Source: Paramesorhizobium deserti
GTDB taxonomy: Bacteria > Pseudomonadota > Alphaproteobacteria > Rhizobiales > Rhizobiaceae
DNA: 64,000 nucleotides
Assembly (NCBI RefSeq): GCF_001558695.1
Contig: NZ_LNTU01000039.1
Location: 1 to 64,000, forward strand
Reading direction: 5' to 3'
Shown: positions 47,732 to 56,101 of the stretch, in pieces
How the letters are laid out: the number at the start of each line of letters is the position of its first letter
Position numbering within the stretch: the first letter of the stretch is position 1
Notes under the pieces: generated by a model
The model's database searches: none
Told to the model about the DNA's origin: nothing
What the model saw: the letters and a program-made list of their open reading frames with translations, nothing else
Program-made: the position numbers and the translations under genes

Positions 47732-49081
47732 ATGCTCAACAGAAGACAGATCCTCGGCGCAAGCGCCGCGTTGGTATCGACAACCGCCTGGGCAAAGACC
47801 TCCAATATGGGCTTGCCGGAGGCCGCGGTCATGGCGACGGCGGAAACCCAGACACCTATCCGTCCAACCTCGGGCCCTGACTACACGCCCGTGGTGACGC
47901 TGAACGGCTGGACCCTGCCTCATCGCATCAACAACGGCATCAAGGAATTTCACCTTGTCGCCGAACCGGTCGAGCGCGAGGTGGCGGAAGGCATGATGGC
48001 CTATCTCTGGGGTTATAATGGCCAGTCGCCAGGGCCGACGATCGAGGCCGTCGAAGGCGACCGGGTTCGGATTTTCGTTACCAACAAGCTGCCCGAGCAC
48101 ACGACCGTCCACTGGCACGGCATGATCCTGCCGTCCGGGATGGATGGGGTCGGGGGCGTGTCGCAGCCGCATATCCCTGCCGGCAAAACCTATGTCTACG
48201 AATTCGATCTCGTGAAATCGGGAACCTTCATGTACCACCCGCACTCGGACGAGATGGTGCAGATGGCCATGGGCATGATGGGTCTCTTCATCGTCCATCC
48301 CAAGGATCCGGCCTTCATGCCGGTCGATCGGGATTTCGCCTTCCTCCTCAATGCCTTTGACATCGATCCGGGCTCTTACGTCCCCAAGGTCATGGAAATG
48401 ACCGACTTCAACATGTGGTGCTGGAACAGCAGGATATTTCCAGGCATCAGCCCGCTTGTCGTTTCCAAGAACGACCGGGTGCGCGTGCGTGTCGGCAATC
48501 TCACCATGACCAACCATCCGATCCACATGCACGGCTATGATTTCGAGGTTACCTGCACGGATGGCGGCTGGGTGCGCCCGGAAGCCCGGTGGCCGGAGGT
48601 GAGCATCGATATCCCCGTCGGTGCGATGCGGGCCTATGAGTTCGACGCCAAATATGAGGGGGACTGGGCGATCCACTGCCACAAGTCGCACCACACCATG
48701 AATGCCATGGGGCACGACATTCCCACCTTCATAGGCGTCGATAAAAAGGCTCTCACCCAGAAGATCAGAAAGCTTCAGCCGGAATATATGCCGATGGGCA
48801 CCAATGGCATGGCCGATATGGGCGAGATGGAGATGGAAATCCCGGAGAACACCATCCCCATGATGACGGGTTGGGGGCCGCACGGCCCGATCGAAATGGG
48901 TGGCATGTTCTCCGTCGTCAAGGTGCGCGAAGGCATCTCCGCTGACGATTATTCCGATCCCGGCTGGTACGAAAACCCACCCGGTACACAGGCCTGGGAG
49001 TGGACGGGAGACGTTCCTGACGCGACCAAGGCCAAAGGCGCGAAAACCCAGATCACGCCAAAGCCGATGAAGCACGGCTGA
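47732..49081 (+). CDS. Multicopper oxidase, copper-resistance type
   Basis: 449 codons. N-terminal NRRQILGASAALVS fits a twin-arginine signal. The four copper-binding segments are present: TTVHWHGM, TFMYHPHSDEM, NHPIHMHGYDF and IHCHKSHHTMNAMGH (type-1/2/3 ligands HCHxxHHxxxxM). Met-rich C-terminal part (GMADMGEMEMEIPE, MPMGTNGM) suits Cu(I) oxidation. Periplasmic; detoxifies Cu(I) to Cu(II). Central gene of the copper cluster. Confidence 0.9.
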   Translation: MLNRRQILGASAALVSTTAWAKTSNMGLPEAAVMATAETQTPIRPTSGPDYTPVVTLNGWTLPHRINNGIKEFHLVAEPVEREVAEGMMAYLWGYNGQSPGPTIEAVEGDRVRIFVTNKLPEHTTVHWHGMILPSGMDGVGGVSQPHIPAGKTYVYEFDLVKSGTFMYHPHSDEMVQMAMGMMGLFIVHPKDPAFMPVDRDFAFLLNAFDIDPGSYVPKVMEMTDFNMWCWNSRIFPGISPLVVSKNDRVRVRVGNLTMTNHPIHMHGYDFEVTCTDGGWVRPEARWPEVSIDIPVGAMRAYEFDAKYEGDWAIHCHKSHHTMNAMGHDIPTFIGVDKKALTQKIRKLQPEYMPMGTNGMADMGEMEMEIPENTIPMMTGWGPHGPIEMGGMFSVVKVREGISADDYSDPGWYENPPGTQAWEWTGDVPDATKAKGAKTQITPKPMKHG

Positions 49082-49120
49082 ATTCAACTTCTTCTGTTCG
49101 AAACAACCAAAGGATCAACT

Positions 49121-49600
49121 ATGAAAGCCCTCATTCTCGGATTTCTTGCCGTCACCTTCGCCTCTCCGGCTTTCGCCTCGGGCTCGCACGCCGGCGGGCA
49201 TGGCGAAGCCATGGCCGTTGGCGAACCCGGCAAGAAGGCCAAGGTGACCGCTACCATCCGCGTCACCATGAAGGAGACGGACGACGGCAAGATGCTTTTC
49301 ACGCCGTCATCGTTCAAGGTCCGCAAGGGCCAGACGGTGCGTTTCGTGATCAGGAACGCGGGCGAACTCGACCATGAGTTCGTTCTCGATGAGGAAAGCC
49401 AGATCATGGAGCACAAGGCGACGATGGAGAAGTTCCCGGAGATGGAGCACGACGACCCGAACGCCATTCGTCTGGCATCAGGACAATCCGGTGAAATCGT
49501 CTGGAAATTCAGCAATGACGGCATGTTCAAGATCGCATGCCTCATTCCCGGCCATTACGACGCGGGCATGCACGGCGATATCAACGTCGCCAAGAAGTAG
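49121..49600 (+). CDS. Cupredoxin-like periplasmic copper protein
   Basis: 159 codons. Signal peptide ends near FASPAFASGS. Cupredoxin features: TPSSFKVRKGQTVRFVIRNAGELDHEF with the first His ligand, and the C-terminal loop FKIACLIPGHYDAGM with Cys, His and Met ligands, the standard type-1 copper site. A Met/His-rich helix insertion (IMEHKATMEKFPEMEHDD) lies between. Probably shuttles copper or electrons to the oxidase upstream. Confidence 0.88.
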   Translation: MKALILGFLAVTFASPAFASGSHAGGHGEAMAVGEPGKKAKVTATIRVTMKETDDGKMLFTPSSFKVRKGQTVRFVIRNAGELDHEFVLDEESQIMEHKATMEKFPEMEHDDPNAIRLASGQSGEIVWKFSNDGMFKIACLIPGHYDAGMHGDINVAKK

Positions 49601-49619
49601 ATCCCACCAACAAGGAAGC

Positions 49620-49910
49620 ATGACGATGAAAAATCCGACAAGGATCCTGATTGCCGCAGTCCTCTCGATCGGAAGCGCCTATGGCGTGATGGCGGAAGAG
49701 TTCACCAAAGGCACCGTAAAGAAAGTCGATGCCAAGGCGAAGAAGGTCACCCTCATTCACGAGGAACTGAAGACCCTGGACATGCCCGCGATGACGATGG
49801 TGTTCCGCGTCGAGGACAAGGCGCTGCTGGATAAGCTCAAGGAGGGCGCCAAGATCGAATTCGTCGCCGAGCGGGTCAACGGAAAGCTGACCGTCACGCA
49901 GGTGAAGTAG
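49620..49910 (+). CDS. CusF-like periplasmic copper chaperone
   Basis: 96 codons (ATG 49620 with AAGGAAGC upstream; ATG 49626 possible). Signal peptide ends YGVMAEEF. The OB-fold core matches CusF: GTVKKVDAKAKKVTLIHEELKTLDMPAMTMVFRV-type strand with the His, Trp/Met ligand region here H...MPAMTM. Binds Cu(I)/Ag(I) and delivers it to efflux. Last gene of the cluster; a strong hairpin follows. Confidence 0.87.
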   Translation: MTMKNPTRILIAAVLSIGSAYGVMAEEFTKGTVKKVDAKAKKVTLIHEELKTLDMPAMTMVFRVEDKALLDKLKEGAKIEFVAERVNGKLTVTQVK

Positions 49911-49935
49911 GCGCGATCCGCTGCCTGCCTATCCC

Positions 49936-49967
49936 ACGGACGTGGCCGCACGCACGGCCACGTCCGT
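49936..49967. terminator. Bidirectional hairpin between convergent genes
   Basis: ACGGACGTGGCCG pairs perfectly (13 bp) with CGGCCACGTCCGT around a 6-nt loop, between the CusF-like gene (+) and the DUF3606-type gene (-). No U-run on either side, but position and stability make it a likely shared terminator. Confidence 0.7.
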
Positions 49968-49994
49968 GAAATATCCAAGGTGGTATTGGCGGCT

Positions 49995-50195
49995 TTATCC
50001 CTCGGCCTTCATCGTCTTTGCCATCTTCAGCAAAGTTTCGCGATTGGTGCCGTGCTTGTTGATGAGATCACGCGCCTGGTTCGGCGAGAGATCCGTATGT
50101 TCGGTGAGATAGCGGATCTCATTGTCGACGGCGCTGTCGGAATTCAGCCAGTCGATATTCGCTTTGCGTTCGGTGTCAGCCTCACTATTTGCCAT
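49995..50195 (-). CDS. Small DUF3606-type protein
   Basis: 66 codons; ATG 50195 with GAGGAGGAAAGGTC upstream. The sequence includes RYLTEHTDLSPNQARDLINKHGTNRETLLKMAK, the usual core of DUF3606, a short helical protein common in Rhizobiales with no established function. It follows the membrane protein gene in the same direction with 55 bp between. Confidence 0.75.
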   Translation of the reverse strand: MANSEADTERKANIDWLNSDSAVDNEIRYLTEHTDLSPNQARDLINKHGTNRETLLKMAKTMKAEG

Positions 50196-50250
50196 GACCT
50201 TTCCTCCTCGTCGGGAAACTGACGCGAGGCGGCATTTGTTCCGGACCGTT

Positions 50251-50961
50251 CTATCTTCCGACGACAAGCTGATGGCGGCCGGTGATCCACTGGCCAATAT
50301 AAATCAGGACAGCGCAGCCGATCGGAGAGCCGATCTCATTGACCAGGCTTCCCATCATCTGCGAAAGTTGCTGTGGCGTCCCGGCCGCCGCCGCGGCCTG
50401 GATCGTCAGGGCAATGATCGCTCCACCGAAGACAAGTCCGACGATAAGGCCGGCGCCCACATAGAGCGATGGCTGATGGGCGTTCTTTTCTATGAGTTTC
50501 GCGAGCAGCCATGCAAGGAGGCCGTATTCCACCGCTCGCAGAATGCTGATCGTCCCAAGGGAGAGGAACCCCGGTTTGTCGGCGATCTGCAGCAGGTTCA
50601 GCATCACTTTCTGGCTGGCTTTGGCAAGGGAGACCGCCGCCGGCGCGAAGATGAACGCGATGATACCGGATAGCGCAGCTCTCGCCTTGCTCAGGAAAAG
50701 CCCGACGGCAACACCCGTGCATACGAAGAAGGACCAGGTAACCCCTTGTGCAAGATCGGCCAGAAATGAAATTCCCGGAAAAGCGTTACCCGTGATGAGT
50801 TTGGACGCCAGGATCAGTCCTTGCATAAAAAACCCGAGGAAAATGGCCAGAAATGCAACAATGGCGACCTGATGTAACGAACGCTTAGCCTGACCCGGCG
50901 ACGTCGGCGTCGGATCTTCATTCATCGGATCTTCATTCAGAAGTATCTGTTGTTCAGACAT
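50251..50961 (-). CDS. Polytopic membrane protein of unknown function
   Basis: 236 codons; ATG 50961 after CTGGAGGGAAATCC. The first ~25 residues are acidic and cytosolic. About six hydrophobic segments follow, e.g. VAIVAFLAIFLGFFMQGLIL, WSFFVCTGVAVGLFL, AALSGIIAFIFAPAAVSLA, LYVGAGLIVGLVFGGAIIAL and CAVLIYIGQW. No transporter or enzyme motif recognised. Confidence 0.7.
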   Translation of the reverse strand: MSEQQILLNEDPMNEDPTPTSPGQAKRSLHQVAIVAFLAIFLGFFMQGLILASKLITGNAFPGISFLADLAQGVTWSFFVCTGVAVGLFLSKARAALSGIIAFIFAPAAVSLAKASQKVMLNLLQIADKPGFLSLGTISILRAVEYGLLAWLLAKLIEKNAHQPSLYVGAGLIVGLVFGGAIIALTIQAAAAAGTPQQLSQMMGSLVNEIGSPIGCAVLIYIGQWITGRHQLVVGR

Positions 50962-51462
50962 TGGATTTCCCTCCAGGGCGAAAATCACGCAGCATGATCA
51001 ACGCGGCGCCCCCCGGCCTCAGCAGCTTAGGCATGTCCGCGTGCTTGGGCGAGCGCTTGGCGCGCCGCACACCGGTAAATGTCTATGGCTGCATCGACAT
51101 ATATTTTGTACACTAATTATTGCGGTGTCTACATGCTGGGTGCCGGCGACGACGGCACCCCGACCACGACGGCAGACCCGAGCTGCGGAGAATTGTCCCG
51201 AACCGCTCGCGCTCCGCTTGGCCTAATTCTATGTTGCACTTGGGTAACACAAGTAAATGAACTGACCCCACGCACGGCTTCGCGGGACGGGCATGGGGCC
51301 AGTCACCCCCATAACCTCACGGTTTTAAGGGCATAATACTATATCGCCTTCAACCTAAGCGTACAATCGATCAGAATTAACGCTTTAAAGTGTAGTTAAG
51401 ATACATAATATCCTCTAGCCAAATCCGAACTCCATTTGTAGTTTCGCTACAGGGGGTGCCCA
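50962..51462. other. Intergenic region with imperfect inverted repeat
   Basis: About 500 bp without a convincing gene. ACTGACCCCA (51260-51269) and TGGGGCCAGT (51293-51302) form an imperfect inverted pair around a GC-rich loop, possibly a remnant of an IS end or a hairpin. 51340-51430 is AT-rich and probably contains the promoter of the small gene at 51463. Confidence 0.4.
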
Positions 51463-51738
51463 ATGAAAGAAAAATATAAGCAAATCTCCAATATCGTCGA
51501 TCAGTGGAGCGACACCTTACCTTTCCCCGTCGATTTCAAAAAAAAACGCAGAGCTATCGTAGAAAACACATATCTACAATTCTTCATGGGTCTGACGACG
51601 CTTGGCTTCACCAAGGAAGAAATCGAGACTGCGACCGGTGGATTATATAGCCTTGTTGAGAGACGCCTTGATGCAAACTACAGATCGGGACTGGTCATTC
51701 TAAAACTGAACACACACGCTGTGTCGCGCGAGCGGTAA
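51463..51738 (+). CDS. Small hypothetical protein
   Basis: 91 codons; ATG 51463 preceded by AGGGGGTGCCCA. Composition is more AT-rich than the neighbours. Helical, with QFFMGLTTLGFTKEEIETATGGLYSLVERRLDANYRSG-type segment near 38-75; no known motif. It lies in an intergenic pocket between operons and overlaps nothing, so it is probably a real accessory gene. Confidence 0.55.
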   Translation: MKEKYKQISNIVDQWSDTLPFPVDFKKKRRAIVENTYLQFFMGLTTLGFTKEEIETATGGLYSLVERRLDANYRSGLVILKLNTHAVSRER

Positions 51739-51790
51739 TTTTTCTACGCCATCGCAAGTCATCGGCGGAATCTGAACTAATTCGTCAAGT

Positions 51791-52504
51791 TCAGACGATA
51801 CGGTAAACCTGTCCGGTCGCGGCATCGCGGCACATATCCACGCGGCTGCCGTCCCAATGGTAATCGAGATGGCGGCCCTGGACGGGATGCCTCGCGCAGT
51901 CGGGATAGAACAATCCCACGCATTCTCCGCCTTGCCGGCGCTGGCTCGGATAGACCAGCCCGTCTGAGCCGGCCGCACGCAATTGCCGGCCGAGCACCTG
52001 GCTTTCCGAATAATCATCCGGATCGAGCGCGGCCAGATAGACCGGATTGCCGCCACGGATATCATGCAGTCGGGCATCAATTCCGAGCACGATTTCGCGG
52101 AACTGCGATGTCCAGCCCGCCGGCTCACGCGTGCGCGCCATGAAACGGGCGTGGTGATGGATCGTCTCGAAAAGCGCCGTCTCAAAGGTATCGCCGACAT
52201 AAAGCACACCGTATGCACCGTCGCTGAAGCGGCTGGGCCGATCGACACTGATATGGGTGAAAGGCGCCATGAGATAGCTCGCCCCCTGTCCGGCGACACG
52301 GCGTTCAGGGGGGACCAGGTCCAGATTGCCGATCGACTCCATCAAGCGGGGATTGGTCTTCTGTTCCGCGGCAAGAATGAGCGGCCAGTCGGCGGGATCG
52401 GCGATATCCTCGAAAAGATCGATCGGCGGAAACGAGCTGCGGATGATGCGGACAGCCCTGTCCCACCGAACGGGCGTGACGGAAATGGTTGCGATATCGA
52501 TCAC
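51791..52504 (-). CDS. RES-domain toxin
   Basis: 237 codons, overlapping the antitoxin gene by 4 bp. The RES fold is seen in PSRFSDGAYGVLYVGDTFETALFET (conserved Arg and Glu) and YPSQRRQGGECVGLF (conserved Ser). RES toxins degrade or modify NAD+ using a fold like ADP-ribosyltransferases. Somewhat longer than minimal RES proteins, with a C-terminal domain rich in Asp/His (HLDYHWDGSRVDM). Forms a toxin-antitoxin pair with the upstream gene. Confidence 0.87.
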   Translation of the reverse strand: MIDIATISVTPVRWDRAVRIIRSSFPPIDLFEDIADPADWPLILAAEQKTNPRLMESIGNLDLVPPERRVAGQGASYLMAPFTHISVDRPSRFSDGAYGVLYVGDTFETALFETIHHHARFMARTREPAGWTSQFREIVLGIDARLHDIRGGNPVYLAALDPDDYSESQVLGRQLRAAGSDGLVYPSQRRQGGECVGLFYPDCARHPVQGRHLDYHWDGSRVDMCRDAATGQVYRIV

Positions 52505-52914
52505 CAGGCGCCGCGTTCCGCATCGAGATAGCGCCGCACCCGCATGAGGTCGGTCAGCTCGCCTCCCAACATGATATCGAGCGCCGAGCGCTCCCCGAAG
52601 GCCGTGTTGGACGCCTTCACCCAGGCATAGCCACGCTGCGGCTCACGGAAGATCAATCGAAGCGCCTTGTGAATGCCCACCAGGTTTGAAAGCCGCGCCT
52701 TGGTATCGCGATCCATACGGCCGAGTTCGCCAGCCTTCCATCGCCGATAGGTGCGCACCGGCAGATCGAGCAGCACCGCCGCCTGATCATCCGTGATCTC
52801 CCATAGACGGAAGAGATTGAGGGTGGCGCGAAACATCGCCCCTGCCTCCTCGTCCGTTATGGGTGCGGAGGAAAAGTCCCGCTGTCTGGTATCGATCGGC
52901 ACAAGGGCAATCAT
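52501..52914 (-). CDS. Xre/MbcA/ParS-type antitoxin
   Basis: 137 codons; ATG 52914 after AGGAGATAGTACC. The N-terminal helical part contains a putative HTH (LWEITDDQAAVLLDLPVRTYRRWKAG), the C-terminal part the toxin-binding domain (KALRLIFREPQRGYAWVKASNTAFGERSALDIMLGG, spanning ~85-120). Neutralises the RES toxin and probably represses the operon via the inverted repeat upstream. Confidence 0.87.
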   Translation of the reverse strand: MIALVPIDTRQRDFSSAPITDEEAGAMFRATLNLFRLWEITDDQAAVLLDLPVRTYRRWKAGELGRMDRDTKARLSNLVGIHKALRLIFREPQRGYAWVKASNTAFGERSALDIMLGGELTDLMRVRRYLDAERGAW

Positions 52915-52930
52915 GGTACTATCTCCTATA

Positions 52931-52957
52931 TGGCATAAAATATGGGGAATAATGCCA
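52931..52957 (-). promoter_or_regulatory. Inverted repeat, likely TA operator
   Basis: TGGCAT (52931-52936) and ATGCCA (52952-52957) with extended matches (TGGCAT-A / A-ATGCCA) form an inverted repeat 17 bp before the antitoxin ATG, in an AT-rich promoter segment. A further TGGC-containing palindrome GCCAAATGGC lies at 52955-52964. Typical of autoregulated Xre/RES operons. Confidence 0.55.
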
Positions 52958-52995
52958 AATGGCAAGCCGCGGGAAGGAAGAGCCTGTAATCTCGG

Positions 52996-53655
52996 CTATA
53001 GCACAATGACCTTGTTTCCAATCTTCACCCGCCGGTAAAGGTCGATGACATCCTCATTGCGCATCCGGAAACAGCCCGACGAGGCCTGTCGGCCCACCGT
53101 CTCTGGCTCGTTGGAACCATGGATCCTGTAAAGCGTGTCGCCGAGATAAAGGGCGCGCGCGCCGAGTGGATTATCCGGCCCGCCGGGCATGTGGACAGGC
53201 AGATCCGGTCGCCGGGCCAACATATCCGCAGGCGGACGCCAGTCCGGCCATTCCCGCTTTGCCGAGATGTATTCCGTTCCCGTCCAGCCAAATCCCTCGC
53301 GGCCTACCCCAACCGCGTAGCGGATCGCCGTTCCGTTGCCCTGCACGAGAAAGAGCGTGCGACGGCCGGTATCTATGACGATCGTTCCCGGCGCTTCATT
53401 GCTGGCGTAGCGCACGACCGTCGGATCGGAAACGGCGGGGGCCGCCCTATCGGCGTTGCCGCGCCCCGCCGGCCGTGAAAAACCATCGGACGGCTGCAGC
53501 AGAAAGCCGAGATATCCGTCCCCCATTCTCACCGAGCCGGTCTTCTTGTCCAACGCTGGTGGCGCGTCGCCCAATGGCTGCGCGGCGACCGTTGGGCCAT
53601 ACAATCCGGTAAAGCCGAAGAGGCAAAGCAGCATTATCCCTAAATACCTGGTCAT
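52996..53655 (-). CDS. L,D-transpeptidase (YkuD family)
   Basis: 219 codons; ATG 53655 with CAGGAG upstream. A signal peptide is likely (YLGIMLLCLFGFTGLYG...VAAQP). The catalytic region reads RIHGSNEPETVGRQASSGCFRM, with the active-site His and Cys in SxGCxRM. Cross-links peptidoglycan or attaches proteins in the periplasm. It begins 27 bp after the sctU stop in the same direction and may be cotranscribed with the secretion genes. Confidence 0.9.
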   Translation of the reverse strand: MTRYLGIMLLCLFGFTGLYGPTVAAQPLGDAPPALDKKTGSVRMGDGYLGFLLQPSDGFSRPAGRGNADRAAPAVSDPTVVRYASNEAPGTIVIDTGRRTLFLVQGNGTAIRYAVGVGREGFGWTGTEYISAKREWPDWRPPADMLARRPDLPVHMPGGPDNPLGARALYLGDTLYRIHGSNEPETVGRQASSGCFRMRNEDVIDLYRRVKIGNKVIVL

Positions 53656-53682
53656 GGCTCGAATAACTCCTGGCAATCGGCA

Positions 53683-54729
53683 TCAGATCAGATTGGCGGC
53701 GACGAGACTGTTCGCCGTACGCTGGAAACAGCTTTCGGGTATCGGTTCGCCGACGGAAGCGCCGGCTGCGATCTTCCGCGCCAGATCGCCATCCCGCGAA
53801 AAGGGGGTGCCCTGTTCGCTAGCCTGACGAAGCATCGTCCGCGCCGCATCGCCAGCAGCCCGGCACACGATGATCGGCACGGGCGTTTCACCTCTTAGAT
53901 AGCGGACGCCGACGAGCAGCTCGTCCGGCTCGCCGATCAAAAGCGATGCATGCTGCAATCCGATCCTGGCGCCAGTCAGCTCGCGGCGCTGACGCAAGCG
54001 CTCACGGCGCAGGAGCGGATCGCCCTCCATATCCTTCTGCTCCCGCTTGCTCTCGGTTCTCGTCATCCGCATGTCGCGCCGGAACAGCCACCGCTGCAGG
54101 AACACGTCACATAACCCCACGACGAGGAAGACGATCACCGCGGCGATGATCAGCGGGCGCAGCATCGCCATGAATGTCGGCCGCGTGCATGTCCCGGCGC
54201 AGGCAGGCGATTCAAAGAGCGCCTGTATACCGGCGCGGAAGACAACCACGAAGGCGGTGGCAAGCATCAGGATCTTGAACAGCGACTTGCCGAATTCCAC
54301 GATGCTCTTTACCGAAAAGAGCCTTTTCAGGCCGGAGGCTGGATTGATCCGGTCGAAGTCCGGCTCGACCGGCTTGAACGAGAAGACGAATCCCTTCGTT
54401 ATAGCGATATTGGTGAGGATGCTGGCAGCGACAGTGATCGCGAGCATGGGGATAATGGTGTTCAGCACTCCCTCCGCGGAAATCGTGCTAAGGCGATGCC
54501 AAACTTCGGCGAACGGCCTGTCATAGATATGCGACGCTTCATCGAGCATCGATCTGGCGCTGATCTCGAGCCTTGGAATGAAAAACGCCAGAAAAACCGT
54601 GCAGCACAGGATGTTGATGCCGGAGACCAGATCAGGACTGTGCAGGACCTGCCCCTTCTTGCGTGCGTCCCTGATCTTTTTTTCGGACGCAGGAAGTGTT
54701 TTTTCCTCACTGGTCTCGTTCAAGGTCAC
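53683..54729 (-). CDS. sctU: Type III secretion export-apparatus protein SctU, NPTH motif missing
   Basis: 348 codons. Four membrane segments (e.g. ILCCTVFLAFFIP, VLNTIIPMLAITVAASIL, ILMLATAFVVVF, LIIAAVIVFLVVGL), preceded by SEKKIRDARKKGQVLHSPDLVS, the usual N-terminus. After the conserved cytoplasmic linker the switch region reads LLIGEPDELLVGVRYLRGETP; family members have NPTH where this has EPDE, so the Asn needed for self-cleavage is absent. Otherwise the C-terminal domain is recognisable (RYxxGETPxP). Inner-membrane export gate component. If real, it cannot cleave by the normal mechanism. Confidence 0.9.
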   Translation of the reverse strand: MTLNETSEEKTLPASEKKIRDARKKGQVLHSPDLVSGINILCCTVFLAFFIPRLEISARSMLDEASHIYDRPFAEVWHRLSTISAEGVLNTIIPMLAITVAASILTNIAITKGFVFSFKPVEPDFDRINPASGLKRLFSVKSIVEFGKSLFKILMLATAFVVVFRAGIQALFESPACAGTCTRPTFMAMLRPLIIAAVIVFLVVGLCDVFLQRWLFRRDMRMTRTESKREQKDMEGDPLLRRERLRQRRELTGARIGLQHASLLIGEPDELLVGVRYLRGETPVPIIVCRAAGDAARTMLRQASEQGTPFSRDGDLARKIAAGASVGEPIPESCFQRTANSLVAANLI

Positions 54730-54826
54730 ACATCCCGTAAATCATTGCGGAGCAGCGACGATGCGGCTCTTGGCAATTGCCTAAACACGCCGATTGATTA
54801 GTATCCTTGCAAAGAGAGGATGCGGG

Positions 54827-55630
54827 ATGAAAATTCGTCGATTCGGTCATCTTGCCGTCGCTGTGGCGGCCGCCAGTCTTTCGGCTTGTACGACCACAGG
54901 CACAACGACCGAAACCGCCGAAAAACCCGGCAACGATCCCTCTCGCCTCATGAAGATCGCCAGGGATGTCGAGACCCGTGGCGACAGCACGACGGCAATG
55001 GCTCTCTATGAACGTGCCGCCGAAATGTCCAGCGATCCTTCGGTCAGCATCAGGCTTGGCGAAGCGCGGCTGAAAGCCGATGATCTGAAGGGGGCAGAGG
55101 AAGCCTTCCGCGCAGCCCTGCAAAAGAGTCCGAACCAACCGCAGGCCATGCTCGGGCTGGGCACGGCGCAGTTGCGCAATGGTGAAGCCGAAGCCGCGGT
55201 GCGCACCCTCGCCCCTGCCGCAGAGGCCGTCGGCACTGTTGCCGCCTATAACAAGCTCGGCACCGCCCTGGTTCTGGCGGGTCGCAGCGACGAAGCGAAA
55301 GCCGCTTTTAGGAAGGCGGTCACGCTCGAACCCGGTAATCTTGATGCCCAGACCAATTTGGCGCTGGCCGAGGCATTGTCGAACGAGGCGGATGCCGGTG
55401 CGACAACGATGCGCGGCGTCACCCAGTCGCCGCTTGCCCAACGCCGGCATTTCATCAACTACATCATCGTGCTGAACCTTGCCGGCAGGACCAACGAGGC
55501 ACGCGCCGTCAATGTTCCCGATATGTCGAAGGCCAGCAAGGAGCGGGTATTGAAACAAGCCGCGAAACTGCGCTCGATCAGCAACCCGGCCGAACGCGCC
55601 CGCGCGATAGGGCTGCTGGCATCGGCCTGA
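54827..55630 (+). CDS. TadD-like TPR lipoprotein
   Basis: 267 codons; ATG 54827 with GAGAGGATGCGG upstream. Lipobox region AAASLSACTTTG with the lipidated Cys. Several TPR repeats follow: TAMALYERAAEMS, GAEEAFRAALQKSPNQPQAM, EAKAAFRKAVTLEPGNLDAQTNLAL. Matches TadD/pilotin-type proteins of Tad pili. It is convergent with a CpaD-like gene that follows a CpaC-type secretin, so it probably helps outer-membrane secretin assembly for the type III system. Confidence 0.85.
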   Translation: MKIRRFGHLAVAVAAASLSACTTTGTTTETAEKPGNDPSRLMKIARDVETRGDSTTAMALYERAAEMSSDPSVSIRLGEARLKADDLKGAEEAFRAALQKSPNQPQAMLGLGTAQLRNGEAEAAVRTLAPAAEAVGTVAAYNKLGTALVLAGRSDEAKAAFRKAVTLEPGNLDAQTNLALAEALSNEADAGATTMRGVTQSPLAQRRHFINYIIVLNLAGRTNEARAVNVPDMSKASKERVLKQAAKLRSISNPAERARAIGLLASA

Positions 55631-55653
55631 ACGGTTAAATCCCAATCCCGGCG

Positions 55654-56079
55654 TCAATTCGAAAGCTGTTCCTCATTTCCCAGATTTTGCTGTCGCCGTC
55701 TCTCCTCGGGCGTTCCCGAAATATAGGATTGCGCGGCGCGGGCGACGGGAGCAGCCATTGCCGGCCCCATGTCGCGCCCCCGCAAGAGATCCTGTTCGCG
55801 TGCGACCATGAACTGAAGATTGAGATTGTTGGCACAACCCGATGGCAGATAGAGCGGCTGAGCCGCCGTGTCGGGCGTGGTGCAGGCATCGGGCACCAGT
55901 ACCGCCTGCGTCCGGGGTTCGTCATAGCCCTTGCGAACGGGGCCTTTGCGCACCGGTCCTTTGTCCGCAACGCCATCCTCCACCGAGATATAGTGGTAAT
56001 CCGGCGAATAAGGCTGCGCCTTGCTCGCGCAACCGGCAAGCACGGAGATGGCACAAAGGCAGAATGCCGTCTTCATCAT
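55654..56079 (-). CDS. CpaD-like lipoprotein (short)
   Basis: 141 codons from ATG 56079 (56076 possible). Lipobox CAISVLAGCASK. The C-terminal half has GCANNLNLQFMVAREQDLLRGRDMG, matching the CpaD pattern (GCAxxxNLxxMVxxxxDLxxxR). CpaD proteins are about 100 residues longer, so the N-terminal part is reduced. Follows the secretin gene by 22 bp and is probably its accessory lipoprotein. Confidence 0.7.
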   Translation of the reverse strand: MMKTAFCLCAISVLAGCASKAQPYSPDYHYISVEDGVADKGPVRKGPVRKGYDEPRTQAVLVPDACTTPDTAAQPLYLPSGCANNLNLQFMVAREQDLLRGRDMGPAMAAPVARAAQSYISGTPEERRRQQNLGNEEQLSN

Positions 56080-56101
56080 GGACCCACGGCTGCGATAGCG
56101 A

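Noticed and set aside
46646-49087. Long minus-strand ORF of about 813 codons opposite the TolC-like and multicopper oxidase genes
   Set aside because: It is the antisense reading of two well-supported genes in high-GC codon context and has no recognisable protein motifs.
51041-51336. Small ORFs and possible tRNA or RNA gene in the gap
   Set aside because: No cloverleaf or ribosome binding site; translations look random. Only an imperfect inverted repeat is notable.
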